Assembly: GCA_002440225.1 (NCBI GenBank)
Contig: DJSH01000058.1
Location: 1 to 23,367 of the forward strand
DNA from: Candidatus Segatella violae
Lineage (GTDB): Bacteria; Bacteroidota; Bacteroidia; Bacteroidales; Bacteroidaceae
Length of the DNA stretch: 23,367 nt
Reading direction: 5' to 3'
Under the pieces are notes generated by a model. It had not been told where the DNA came from, made no database searches, and worked only from the letters and a program-made list of their open reading frames with translations. Of this stretch, positions 8,147-16,224 are shown in pieces (the stretch's first letter is position 1; every line of letters starts with the position of its first letter). Position numbers and translations under genes: made by a program.

Positions 8147-8575
8147 ATGGCAACAATTGCAGTAGATTTTGATGGTACCATCGTGACACATGAGTACCCT
8201 AAGATTGGTACCGAACTTCCGTTCGCTACCGAAACATTGAAAATGCTGATGAAAGACCATCACCGTCTCATCCTCTGGAGCGTGCGAGAAGGCAAGCTCC
8301 TGGACGAGGCTGTAGAATGGTGCAGAGAACGTGGCGTGGAGTTCTGGGCAGTAAACAAGGACTATCCAGAAGAAAGCCTTGAGAGCAACAATCATTTCTC
8401 TCGCAAACTCAAAGCCGACTATTTCATAGACGACCGCGGTATCGGTGGTCTTCCAGACTGGGGTGAGATTTATCAAATCATCACCAACCACACAAGCTAT
8501 CGACGCATCCTTAAACAGAAATACGGCGAGCATCAAGAAGCTCCAAAGAAGAAACATTGGTGGAGCCGTGGATAG
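8147..8575 (+). CDS. Small HAD-superfamily phosphatase-like hydrolase
   Basis: The 142-residue product has the HAD core. Motif I is VDFDGT with the nucleophile D7 and acid D9. A serine after a hydrophobic strand (LILWSVRE) fits motif II, and FIDDRGIG supplies the motif IV acidic pair. No large cap domain fits in this length. It resembles the small BT0820-like HAD proteins of Bacteroides, whose substrates I do not know. The tail is basic and tryptophan-rich (PKKKHWWSRG). The start ATG lies 31 bases after the wzc stop with an A/G-rich leader, so the two are likely one operon, ended by the strong terminator at 8601-8640. A role in sugar phosphate metabolism or in dephosphorylating the kinase is possible but only inferred. 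Confidence 0.85.
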   Translation: MATIAVDFDGTIVTHEYPKIGTELPFATETLKMLMKDHHRLILWSVREGKLLDEAVEWCRERGVEFWAVNKDYPEESLESNNHFSRKLKADYFIDDRGIGGLPDWGEIYQIITNHTSYRRILKQKYGEHQEAPKKKHWWSRG

Positions 8576-8600
8576 TTTTTTAAAACCACATCACATACAG

Positions 8601-8640
8601 AAAACTCCCGCTAGGCCTTAATGCCTAGCGGGAGTTTTTT
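8601..8640 (+). terminator. Intrinsic terminator of the rmlA-wzc-HAD operon
   Basis: A perfect 16-bp stem (8601-8616 with 8623-8638) with a 6-nt loop runs into a T tract to 8640. It starts 25 bases after the HAD gene stop. Confidence 0.92.
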
Positions 8641-8647
8641 ATCCTAA

Positions 8648-8681
8648 CAAAAAAGCGTGTCTAGAAAAACCTAGACACGCT
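8648..8681 (-). terminator. Intrinsic terminator of ppiD (minus strand)
   Basis: A perfect 11-bp stem (8654-8664 with 8671-8681) with a 6-nt loop is followed on the minus strand by TTTTTTG. It lies 28 bases beyond the ppiD stop and sits back to back with the plus-strand terminator. Confidence 0.9.
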
Positions 8682-8709
8682 ATATATTGGAATCCAAATG
8701 GGGATAAGA

Positions 8710-10860
8710 TTAGAAGAACAAGTAGCGGTTGTCAACTACGTGAGCATGCAAATATAGCTCGTTCATGAAGTTGCCAGCATACTGCATAGCCTTCTGACGG
8801 CACTTCTGTTCCTGAGCCTTCTCGTCGAACTTAACAGGACGATTAGCCTTGTTTGTTACCTGAAAGAGATAAACACCAGCATTACCCTTTACAGCATGAG
8901 CTACGAAAGCACCTTTCTTTGTGGCAGAAACCGCACCAGAAAGAGCAGGCTCACTAGCACCAGTAGCTGCAATAAATACAGGAGCTGCGAATGTAATCTG
9001 ATTAACAGAAGAAACCTTGGCACCCTTGGCCTTTGCAGCTGCGATGCTCTTAACACCATTCAACTTAGCCTCGATCATCTCTGCCTTCTTGTCTTTGATA
9101 ACCTCAGCCTTGATAGCTTCTGCTACCTGAGGGTCGGACAAGTCACGATAACCAATGCGGTGAATCTTGTTGAGAACTACAACCAACAAGTGGTTGTTAT
9201 CGCCACACTCATAGAGAGGAGACACATCACCTTCCTTGTTTTCGAATATCCACTTCAAAGCCTCACGGGTAGAATGGATATTAGCTACATAGTGAGCGGA
9301 TGTGGTAACATCCTTCAACTCCTGCACCTTGTAACCATCCTTAGCTGCATTCTTCAAGAGATCGTCGGCCTTCTGGTTGGCACTTACAAAGCTAGAGAAC
9401 TTGTTGTATGCTGTACGATATGTAGCCTGTGAAAAATCGATAGGCTTCTTAATTACGGCAGCAGTATACTTGCTGACCATAGCCTTGCGGTCCAAAACCT
9501 GAAGGATCACATAGCCCTGCCCCAACTGGAGCTCGTTCAAAGAATTGGCAGCAGCAGTGTTCAAAGTATTGATAAATGCCTTGTTATCCTTGTCCAATGT
9601 CTGGGCAAACTCATACTGACGGGTAGTCATCCAAGCCTTCTCACCAGTCTGACCATACTTCTTGGCGATAGCCTCGAAATCAGCACCACCAGCAAGAGCT
9701 CCATGGATGGAGTCTGCCTTGGTCTTTGCCTCAGCAACTGTGTTAGCAGCAACCTGGATAACACGATACTGAACTGAGTCTGGCAGTTCCTGCTTAGCAA
9801 CCAACTTCACAATGTTCAAGGTGTTGTCTGAAGCATTAGCCTTTACTGCAGAAATTGAACCTACAGCCATAGAGTCGAGCTCGGCAGCGATGTCCTGTGG
9901 GAAAGCATCCTTGCTTACAGGAATACCGAGATAAGCGACTGTAGACGCAGACTTGCGAACTATTTCCGTTGGATCGGCTGCAGCTGCAAGCTGTGTATGA
10001 TAACCCGCAAACTCCTTGTTAAGAGCTGCACGGTCAGCTGGAGAAGCAGCCACCTCAACGTCAACATACTTGATGTCGCGGCTCTCAACAGGCTGCTTGA
10101 AACGAGCCTTGAGTTCATCGTACTTAGCCTTCAAGTCACTGTCTGAAATCTTCACCTTGTCATCCTGGATGTCAGAGTAAGGGAAGGCAGCCAACTGAAT
10201 CTGACTTTCCTCATTTTCCTCCTTGAAAGCCATCTTAGCCTCCACAGGATTAGACAAGAAGCAACCTGCAAGCAAAGCCTGATACTTCTGAGCCAAAGTC
10301 TGCTGGCGAAGAGTCTTCTCAATGAATGACCAATAATTGTAAATCTTAGTATACTGATCCATCATCTGGGCGTTTGCAGAAGGGTTAGCCTTCTGTGCCT
10401 TATAGTCGGCCAAGAACTTCTGGAGAGCAGAAGCATCAAAGCGACCAGTCTGCTGATTTACGAAAGGAGTTTGCTGAAGCATAGGGTTGGTTCCTGTCTT
10501 CAAGATGTCCTGAAGCTCAGCGTCGGTTACAGTAAGTCCGAGTTTATCAGCTTCCTTGGCAATGATACGATTCTGAACATAAGTATTCCAAACCATATCC
10601 TTCACCTGATTCATCTGCTCCTCAGGGAGGTTGTCCTGTCCCTGCTGCATTTTAATCACATCGGTGTACTCATCAACGAGCTTCTGGAAATCCTGCACGC
10701 TGATTTTCTCGCCCAACACCTCACCGACTTGCTGGCGCTCGTTGTTCTTTGCAGAATCACACGAACGGAAAGCTTCCTCGGCAATGAATGCGAAAAGGCC
10801 GAAACTGATGATACATACCAGTATCACGCCTCTCTTTCTAATTTTTCCTAATGCTGCCAT
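8710..10860 (-). CDS. ppiD: PpiD/SurA-like periplasmic peptidyl-prolyl isomerase chaperone
   Basis: This inner-membrane-anchored periplasmic foldase of 716 residues has a basic N-terminus (KIRKRG), one membrane helix at about 12-31 and a large SurA_N-type helical region (about 40-230). A parvulin-like domain lies at about 358-457, starting with the SVQYRVIQVAANTVAEAK strand-helix and ending with LGQGYVILQVLDRK. A second, more divergent C-terminal half follows. Such proteins help newly exported outer-membrane proteins fold. Some PpiD parvulin domains lack isomerase activity, and I cannot confirm the catalytic residues here. It is downstream of omp, lptC and the CNNM gene, but a large inverted repeat and its own -7 box separate it, suggesting separate transcription with a leader of about 90 bases. 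Confidence 0.92.
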   Translation of the reverse strand: MAALGKIRKRGVILVCIISFGLFAFIAEEAFRSCDSAKNNERQQVGEVLGEKISVQDFQKLVDEYTDVIKMQQGQDNLPEEQMNQVKDMVWNTYVQNRIIAKEADKLGLTVTDAELQDILKTGTNPMLQQTPFVNQQTGRFDASALQKFLADYKAQKANPSANAQMMDQYTKIYNYWSFIEKTLRQQTLAQKYQALLAGCFLSNPVEAKMAFKEENEESQIQLAAFPYSDIQDDKVKISDSDLKAKYDELKARFKQPVESRDIKYVDVEVAASPADRAALNKEFAGYHTQLAAAADPTEIVRKSASTVAYLGIPVSKDAFPQDIAAELDSMAVGSISAVKANASDNTLNIVKLVAKQELPDSVQYRVIQVAANTVAEAKTKADSIHGALAGGADFEAIAKKYGQTGEKAWMTTRQYEFAQTLDKDNKAFINTLNTAAANSLNELQLGQGYVILQVLDRKAMVSKYTAAVIKKPIDFSQATYRTAYNKFSSFVSANQKADDLLKNAAKDGYKVQELKDVTTSAHYVANIHSTREALKWIFENKEGDVSPLYECGDNNHLLVVVLNKIHRIGYRDLSDPQVAEAIKAEVIKDKKAEMIEAKLNGVKSIAAAKAKGAKVSSVNQITFAAPVFIAATGASEPALSGAVSATKKGAFVAHAVKGNAGVYLFQVTNKANRPVKFDEKAQEQKCRQKAMQYAGNFMNELYLHAHVVDNRYLFF

Positions 10861-10952
10861 TACGTTTAAATTTTTATTTTATTTTTATTTTCTATTTTTT
10901 CTTAAGTTAGTGCTTGACCAATGAGCGCATTTACCCATAAGTAGCCAATTGA

Positions 10953-10967
10953 CTGCAAAAATACAAA
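10953..10967 (-). promoter_or_regulatory. Likely ppiD promoter (-7 box) and start region
   Basis: On the minus strand TATTTTTG at 10956-10963 matches TAnnTTTG. No clear TTTG is found 19-21 bases upstream, where the inverted repeat at 10980-11040 begins. The 15 bases TTTGTATTTTTGCAG are identical to those at the secA promoter (16214-16228). The leader would run from about 10949 to 10861. Confidence 0.5.
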
Positions 10968-10979
10968 GAAAATACGAGA

Positions 10980-11040
10980 AAAGGGAATTTTTCGTTATCT
11001 TTTTTGGCTAACAGCACAAAAAATACGAAAAATTCCCTTT
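10980..11040 (-). terminator. Large inverted repeat between the CNNM gene and ppiD
   Basis: Perfect 16-bp arms (10980-10995 and 11025-11040) are separated by 29 bases that themselves contain a T6 run opposite an A6 run, so the stem can extend with mismatches. It begins 11 bases after the CNNM gene stop, as a terminator would. The following minus-strand tract is only TTTTCTC, so termination may be partial. Confidence 0.6.
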
Positions 11041-11050
11041 CTATCCACAA

Positions 11051-12322
11051 CTATTTGATGATGTGGAGTTTCACAAGTTCTATTTTGCGTGATGTCGACT
11101 TGATAATCTTAAATTCATAATTATCAAATTTCACAACCTCATTCAGTTTAGGGAAGCTCTGATATTCATGAAGAATAAGACCTCCAACGGTCATATACTC
11201 GTCGCTTTCAGGCAGATCTAGGTCAAACATATCATTCACCTTGTCTATTTCCAATCTAGCCGAGAGCAAATAGTCACCATCGTCGGTTTTCTTAGCTACA
11301 TATTTGGCTGAGTCGTGCTCATCCTCAATATCACCAAAGATTTCCTCGACAATGTCCTCCAAACTTACCAACCCGCTTGTGCCACCAAACTCATCCACCA
11401 CAACGCCTAACGATTTCTTTTGCTGCAAAAATGTCTGCATCAGTTTCTGAGCCTGCATCGTCTCTGGTACAAAAGGCAACTGGCGGATATGATCTTGCCA
11501 TCTCTTAGGATTGTGGAACATTTCCGAGCTATGAATATACCCAACAACATGATCGATGTCTTCCTTGAAGACGATAATCTTGGAATTACCACTCTCAATG
11601 AATTTTTGCTTCAATTCTTCTAGAGACGTATTCTCATCTACAGCCTGAATCTCCGTACGTGGCACCATGCAATCACGAACTTTGCAATCAGAAAAATCCA
11701 AGGCGTTTTGGAATATCTTCACCTCGTCGTTGATTTCTTCGTCGTCGCTCGCATTGTCTATGCTCGACTGTACCAAATAGTCAAGATCCACCTTCGAGAA
11801 GCCCTCGTCTCCAGCATCATCGTCCATTTTCATACCCATCAACCGCAAGAGACACTTGCTCAAGAATGTACTGAACTTACTGATAGGCCACAAGATAATG
11901 TAACAGAGATAGGCTATCGGGCTAAATATAGCCAAGAGTCTATTAGGATTTGACTTGAAAAGAGTCTTGGGCAAAAACTCTCCCGTGAAGAGCACTATCA
12001 GAGTAGACAAAACCGTATCAGCAGGTACGGTGAAAGCGGCATCCATGCCTCGGAATATGGTGTTATCGAAAAGCTTGGCTATCAAGATACCATATACTAC
12101 CAAAGCGATGTTGTTGCCCACCAACATAGTGCTCACAAAACCATTAGGATGATTATAAAACAAAGAAAGCAATCGTTGGGTCAGTCCGTTTTTCTCCTTG
12201 TCCATCTCCGCCAACATACGATTGGAAGAGACGAAAGCTATCTCCATGCCACTAAAGAATGCGGAGAAAACCATCGTGACAATAATGCCAACGACAAGAC
12301 TTATATCAACTTGTTCCATCAT
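11051..12322 (-). CDS. CNNM/CBS-domain membrane protein (CorC/HlyC, GldE-like)
   Basis: The 423-residue product has an N-terminal CNNM (DUF21) domain with membrane helices in about residues 7-150, including FFSGMEIAFVSSNR, GNNIALVVYG and GEFLPKTLFK. Two CBS domains follow (about 215-335), the first starting at VRDCMVPRTEI and the second ending in DEFGGTSGLVSLEDIVEEIFGDI. A C-terminal CorC/HlyC transporter-associated domain holds LSARLEIDKVNDMF and TVGGLIL. The family is linked to magnesium and divalent cation export. In gliding Bacteroidota the relative GldE supports motility, but no other gld genes are seen here, so I leave the symbol empty. It lies 15 bases after lptC in the same operon. 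Either of two adjacent ATGs could be the start. Confidence 0.93.
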   Translation of the reverse strand: MMEQVDISLVVGIIVTMVFSAFFSGMEIAFVSSNRMLAEMDKEKNGLTQRLLSLFYNHPNGFVSTMLVGNNIALVVYGILIAKLFDNTIFRGMDAAFTVPADTVLSTLIVLFTGEFLPKTLFKSNPNRLLAIFSPIAYLCYIILWPISKFSTFLSKCLLRLMGMKMDDDAGDEGFSKVDLDYLVQSSIDNASDDEEINDEVKIFQNALDFSDCKVRDCMVPRTEIQAVDENTSLEELKQKFIESGNSKIIVFKEDIDHVVGYIHSSEMFHNPKRWQDHIRQLPFVPETMQAQKLMQTFLQQKKSLGVVVDEFGGTSGLVSLEDIVEEIFGDIEDEHDSAKYVAKKTDDGDYLLSARLEIDKVNDMFDLDLPESDEYMTVGGLILHEYQSFPKLNEVVKFDNYEFKIIKSTSRKIELVKLHIIK

Positions 12323-12337
12323 TTCAAAATTCTATTA

Positions 12338-13003
12338 TTAATGCATGAGCGGTATTGTAGTAGCCCTCTGAGGCGTAGCTGGCTGGCGAACAGCGCCCTT
12401 CACAGAATCTGGTTGGCTTGCCAAACTATCGGCACCGCCTCCACCACCGGTAAGGTCACCTCGTTCAAAGCTACCCTTGGAATTGCTCACAAAATATCGG
12501 GTCATTTTCTCATCACTCCAGAAATGAGATCCCTGCAAGGTACGTTCTGGAGTGACCAATTTACTGAACACATTGCTTGACAACTCATGCTTGTTTTGGT
12601 CCCAAGTGAGTTGCTCACTAGAGAATCGCAAACCATCCTTGGTAAGGATCCTCACTCTTCCATATAGTTTCCATATCTTGAGTTGGTCGTAATAATACGC
12701 AGTATCACATTGGATATAACTATTGATATGGAACTTTTCGTCAAACTGTTCGAGCAAAAGTCCCTTGTCGAAAGTCCAAAGCGAAGGATTCTTGTTGGTG
12801 TTCACCTCCCAACGCTCGGTAACGATACGATATTTGATGACACCCGAATCGCTTATCAGCGTATTTACGCCATACGATGTCATCATAGCCACAGAATCCT
12901 GCGGACGGATGGCAGGCGCAGTATGCTCTACCTGATTCTGGCAACCAGCCAAAACCAAGAACAGCAAGATGGCGACGACTAAAGAACTTTTAATTCTACA
13001 CAT
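12338..13003 (-). CDS. lptC: LPS export periplasmic protein LptC (lipoprotein form)
   Basis: LptC links the inner-membrane LptBFG transporter to the periplasmic LptA bridge that carries LPS to the outer membrane. The 221-residue product starts with a lipoprotein signal (LVLAGC, cysteine at 21), unlike the plain membrane anchor of E. coli LptC; the lipoprotein form is usual in Bacteroidota. The body has the repeating beta-strand pattern of the family (GVIKYRIVTERWEV, DKGLLLEQFDE, DTAYYYDQLKIWKLYGRVRI, LRFSSEQLTWDQ). The last 40 residues are a low-complexity tail with a glycine run and proline/serine-rich sequence. It lies between the beta-barrel gene (19-base gap) and the CNNM gene (15-base gap). 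Confidence 0.9.
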   Translation of the reverse strand: MCRIKSSLVVAILLFLVLAGCQNQVEHTAPAIRPQDSVAMMTSYGVNTLISDSGVIKYRIVTERWEVNTNKNPSLWTFDKGLLLEQFDEKFHINSYIQCDTAYYYDQLKIWKLYGRVRILTKDGLRFSSEQLTWDQNKHELSSNVFSKLVTPERTLQGSHFWSDEKMTRYFVSNSKGSFERGDLTGGGGGADSLASQPDSVKGAVRQPATPQRATTIPLMH

Positions 13004-13022
13004 TATTATATATATAGGAAGA

Positions 13023-14306
13023 TTAATCCATCTTCCACTTTTTAAACCAATCTTCGTTGAATGTGAAACCGATGTTGATGCGGAAATAATTTTCCTTGAT
13101 AAGATCCTTGGCAGAGCTCTTCACCCACTGTCCACTGATATTGAGTTGTGAGCGATTGTTATATCCATTGACAATAGGAATACCGAAACCTGCACTTATC
13201 GAGAGTTCCTTAGGTCCATCTACACCATTAACTTTATAATAAGGAGTAGCGTAGCTTACACCTGCACGATACATCACTCGCTTGAGGAAAGAACGGCTAT
13301 TCTCTCCATAGCAATACTGTGCACCAAGATTGAACTTGCTCCTATTCTTATACACGCCCTTGGTCAAGGCATAGTTGGTTCCATCGAAGGTTGGATATTC
13401 AAGACTTCCCCATTTCTGCAAAGTATAGTCGAAGCCTACCTTCCACTGGTTGTTTCTATTCCACATCAAACCGACACCCAACATGGTAGGCAACTTATAT
13501 GCCTTGCCGATAGAATAAGACAATGTATCAGAAGTATTGTCCTGAGTATTATTGGATATGATGTTCATATCAGCAGAAGAACCTAGGTTATGACCTGGTG
13601 AATAGGTCAGACCTACGGTAAGAGCATTTTTCTTATCTATCTGGTGAGTGTACTGCACACCGAAATCAAGCTTATAGCTGTTCACTTGCGTAGAATAGTT
13701 GCGAGTGAGTGTCTTATAAGCAGAATTGCTATACGTATTGGAGATATAGCGATTAATGCTACCCCAGACATAAGACACATTGGCACCTACCGACAAACCT
13801 TTAATAGGAGCCCAACCTGCACCCACATAAGCCTGATGCAAGCCACCGTCACCATTATAAGTATTGGTGTAATAAACATCCTTGTCATTCTTGTTCACCC
13901 ATTCTGTGGTAGAATAGTTATACCCCACATTGGTAAAAGGAAGGATACCAAAGCTCATACCCACATGGCGAACCAAGCGGAAACCAGCTACAGCATACTC
14001 AAAGTTGGAGTTGTTGGCATTCTTCTTCACACCGTTTTCCTCAAAATTGGTCACCTGCCCCGAAATTCCCGCATCAAAGATGAAGGTCATCGAGTCGAGG
14101 GCTGCATAAGAAGCAGGGTTGAGATAGTTGACTTGATTATGCTCATGGAAACCGAGACCGACTCCATTCATACCACGATTGAAGCCAGATGTTTGGTCTG
14201 ACAAGATGCCAAGACCATACTGACTGTATGGTGAATTAGTACCACTTTGGGCATTAACCATAAGGGCTGAACCCAACATTAGGGTTGCTAAGATAAGCTT
14301 TCTCAT
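13023..14306 (-). CDS. Outer-membrane beta-barrel protein (PorV/FadL-like fold, hypothetical)
   Basis: The product has about 427 residues with a clear signal peptide (MRKLILATLMLGSALMVNAQ). The mature start is SPYSQYGLGIL..., with many alternating aromatic strands (FEYAVAGFRLV, VGMSFGILPFTNVGYNYSTTEW, KVGFDYTLQKWGSLEYP) and a terminal aromatic region. This is the pattern of a 14-strand-like outer-membrane barrel of the OmpP1/FadL type; ligand unknown. The frame is open to a TTG at 14324, but the ATG at 14306 gives the better signal peptide. It is the first gene of the operon with lptC and the CNNM gene. In related genomes I believe coaX and a TPR protein gene often accompany this cluster; neither is present here. 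Confidence 0.88.
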   Translation of the reverse strand: MRKLILATLMLGSALMVNAQSGTNSPYSQYGLGILSDQTSGFNRGMNGVGLGFHEHNQVNYLNPASYAALDSMTFIFDAGISGQVTNFEENGVKKNANNSNFEYAVAGFRLVRHVGMSFGILPFTNVGYNYSTTEWVNKNDKDVYYTNTYNGDGGLHQAYVGAGWAPIKGLSVGANVSYVWGSINRYISNTYSNSAYKTLTRNYSTQVNSYKLDFGVQYTHQIDKKNALTVGLTYSPGHNLGSSADMNIISNNTQDNTSDTLSYSIGKAYKLPTMLGVGLMWNRNNQWKVGFDYTLQKWGSLEYPTFDGTNYALTKGVYKNRSKFNLGAQYCYGENSRSFLKRVMYRAGVSYATPYYKVNGVDGPKELSISAGFGIPIVNGYNNRSQLNISGQWVKSSAKDLIKENYFRINIGFTFNEDWFKKWKMD

Positions 14307-14340
14307 TATTAAATAATTATTCAAAATTATATTCAGAGTG

Positions 14341-14348
14341 CAAAAGTA
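14341..14348 (-). promoter_or_regulatory. -7 box upstream of the beta-barrel/lptC operon
   Basis: On the minus strand TACTTTTG fits TAnnTTTG, 35 bases before the ATG at 14306. I see no TTTG at the proper distance upstream. A second weaker box (TAATTTTG) lies at 14322-14329. It faces away from the divergent box at 14394-14401. Confidence 0.45.
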
Positions 14349-14393
14349 TTGAAAATTTTCGAGAAAAAAGAAGGATAATCCAAAATAATAAGG

Positions 14394-14401
14394 TATTTTT
14401 G
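14394..14401 (+). promoter_or_regulatory. -7 box immediately before the DUF4105 gene
   Basis: TATTTTTG at 14394-14401 matches the Bacteroidota -7 consensus, only 4 bases before the GTG start at 14406. Transcription would begin at or very near the start codon. The -33 region has no TTTG. Confidence 0.5.
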
Positions 14402-14405
14402 CATC

Positions 14406-15773
14406 GTGAAACGTTTTAAGTATATTTTTGGAGTCATTTTAGCAGTTATTTTAACCAATTTAACTACTAAGGTGATAGCACAGGAATCCACAGGCGAACA
14501 AGCCAATGATATTTCTGCGCAGAATATTCGTGCCAATGAGGAAGCCACAGCCTGGCTAGACTCAGTTGACATATTCCTCTTGACATGTGGACCAGGTCAA
14601 GAGGTTTGGTCGTATTATGGACATACAGCCCTCCGCATACAGGACAAGGTGCATGGCACAGACGTTGCCGTGAACTGGGGTATGTTTAGTTTCAAACAAA
14701 GTTGCTTTGTGCTTCGATTTGTGTTCGGACTCACCGACTATCAAATAGGCATATTCCCTATGAGTGACTTTCTCGCTGAATATGCCAGCGAAGACAGATG
14801 GGTGAAGCAACAGCGCATTCGACTTTCGCGCGAGGAGAAGTTGAACATTCTTCGCGCCATCGAAGAAAACGACAAGCCAGAGAATCGCACCTATCGATAC
14901 AATTATTTCTACGACAACTGTACAACCAGAGCTCGTGAAATGATACTCGACAACATCGGGGCCAACAGTACAAATTTTGAAGACAAGCCTACCGTATCCT
15001 CCTATCGAGAAGAAATACACAAGCTCAATGAGAACCATCGCTGGGCTAGATTTGGCAACGACCTACTCCTTGGTTACCTCGCCGATCGTCCCATCTCACA
15101 ACGGGAATGGGAGTTTCTACCCGACAATCTGAGCAAGGATTTCGAGACAGAGGGCAGAACCGATTTCATAGGCAACACACCAGTCGACGGGAATAGCGAG
15201 GCAACTCAAACCCATGGATTCATCACGATGATAGATAGCACATCCTATCTGATACCACCTCGTGCACAAGTGGTGGATGACACAAGCATCACTCCCCAAG
15301 AAGTGTTCCTTGCCATAGCCTTCATCATTATCGTGGTCTCAATCATCGAGATTTACACCAAGAAGAATTTCTGGTGCATGGATGCAATTTTGTTTTTACT
15401 CACAGGCATACCTGGGTTGATATTACTCGCCATGATATTCTCTCAACACCCAACGGTGCAACTCAATTTCCAAATACTGATATTGAATCCACTCAATCTT
15501 ATCTTTGTTTGGAAGACCATCAAGAAGATGCGCAAAGGCAAGCTCTATTGGTACTACGAAGTATGGGGAATACTGCTTCTTCTGGCACTGTTCCTGCAAA
15601 TATGGCAGCAGTACGCAGAAGGCATGGGCATCTTGGCATTATCTTTGCTCGTAAGATACACCATGAAAGCGACCCTCGCCAATCTCCAGTCAAAGAGACA
15701 CACGCCGAGCCGCTACATCAAGAAACAATTCAGATATCAAAGAAGAAGACAATTCAGAAATATTAATAAATGA
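14406..15773 (+). CDS. DUF4105 family exported/membrane protein (GTG start)
   Basis: The 455-residue protein has a signal peptide (KRFKYIFGVILAVIL...VIAQ) and a periplasmic DUF4105 domain (about 50-260) with CGPGQEVWSYYGHTALRI and YRYNYFYDNCTTRAR. H73 and C172 in those segments are the most striking conserved-type residues and could form a cysteine-hydrolase-like site, though that is inference. From about residue 300 there are four or so membrane helices ending in a strongly basic tail (KKQFRYQRRRQFRNINK). DUF4105 is related to the N-terminal region of the Lnb periplasmic proteins; the reaction is unknown to me. The only start in frame near the signal peptide is GTG at 14406. The stop overlaps the next ORF's start as ATGA, implying translational coupling. 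Confidence 0.88.
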   Translation: MKRFKYIFGVILAVILTNLTTKVIAQESTGEQANDISAQNIRANEEATAWLDSVDIFLLTCGPGQEVWSYYGHTALRIQDKVHGTDVAVNWGMFSFKQSCFVLRFVFGLTDYQIGIFPMSDFLAEYASEDRWVKQQRIRLSREEKLNILRAIEENDKPENRTYRYNYFYDNCTTRAREMILDNIGANSTNFEDKPTVSSYREEIHKLNENHRWARFGNDLLLGYLADRPISQREWEFLPDNLSKDFETEGRTDFIGNTPVDGNSEATQTHGFITMIDSTSYLIPPRAQVVDDTSITPQEVFLAIAFIIIVVSIIEIYTKKNFWCMDAILFLLTGIPGLILLAMIFSQHPTVQLNFQILILNPLNLIFVWKTIKKMRKGKLYWYYEVWGILLLLALFLQIWQQYAEGMGILALSLLVRYTMKATLANLQSKRHTPSRYIKKQFRYQRRRQFRNINK

Positions 15774-16132
15774 TAGTAAACAGATATATCACCGCCCTAT
15801 TGGTTGTCCTTGCGGCAACTGGCATGGAGGCGCAGACTTATCAGCAGGCGCTGAAGTTTGCGCTCACGGATATATCCTACGATGAATTCATCCAGCAACC
15901 GGAAGCGAAGGCATTGGAGGATGACATACTCTGTGTGCTCAAGGCATTCAAGGCTGCCAACGAAGATGAAAGCATCGCAGAGCACCATCATTTCCTTTCG
16001 GCAACTCTTGTCGCTGACGATGCTGACATTCTGACAGCAAATCATCAACATATTTGTTTTCACCCCGTTATCGAGCATAGACACAAAGCTCCATACGGGA
16101 GTATCGTCATTCGAGGTCCAAACTGTTTTTAG
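15770..16132 (+). CDS. Short secreted ORF coupled to DUF4105, possibly a gene remnant
   Basis: The ATG overlaps the upstream stop as ATGA. Residues 1-22 form a signal peptide (NRYITALLVVLAATGMEAQ) with likely cleavage before TYQQ. Residues 23-70 look like a normal acidic, helical protein. The last 50 residues are histidine-rich and unlike a natural domain (EHHHFLSATLVADDADI...). In the overlapping +1 frame, a stretch ending FEVQTVFRAKSK runs to a stop at about 16146, which may hint at a frameshift or deletion. I recognise no family. My recollection is that a larger alkaline-phosphatase-family gene can lie between DUF4105 and secA in relatives; if so, this would be its truncated 5' end. It could also be a true 120-residue secreted protein. 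Confidence 0.5.
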   Translation: MIVNRYITALLVVLAATGMEAQTYQQALKFALTDISYDEFIQQPEAKALEDDILCVLKAFKAANEDESIAEHHHFLSATLVADDADILTANHQHICFHPVIEHRHKAPYGSIVIRGPNCF

Positions 16133-16191
16133 GGCAAAAAGTAAGTAAAATCTAGGAATATGGCCTAAGATTTGGCATTTCTTGATGAATT

Positions 16192-16224
16192 ATTGCTGAT
16201 TTACAGATATTTTTTGTATTTTTG
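16192..16224 (+). promoter_or_regulatory. secA promoter
   Basis: TATTTTTG at 16217-16224 is a full -7 match. ATTG at 16192-16195, 21 bases upstream, is a near match to the TTTG -33 element. The start would be near 16231, giving a leader of about 108 bases. Confidence 0.7.

Noticed and set aside
14322..14324. TTG start for the beta-barrel gene at 14324
   Set aside because: The ATG at 14306 gives a clean signal peptide; the extra six residues (NNYLI) add nothing and use a rare start.
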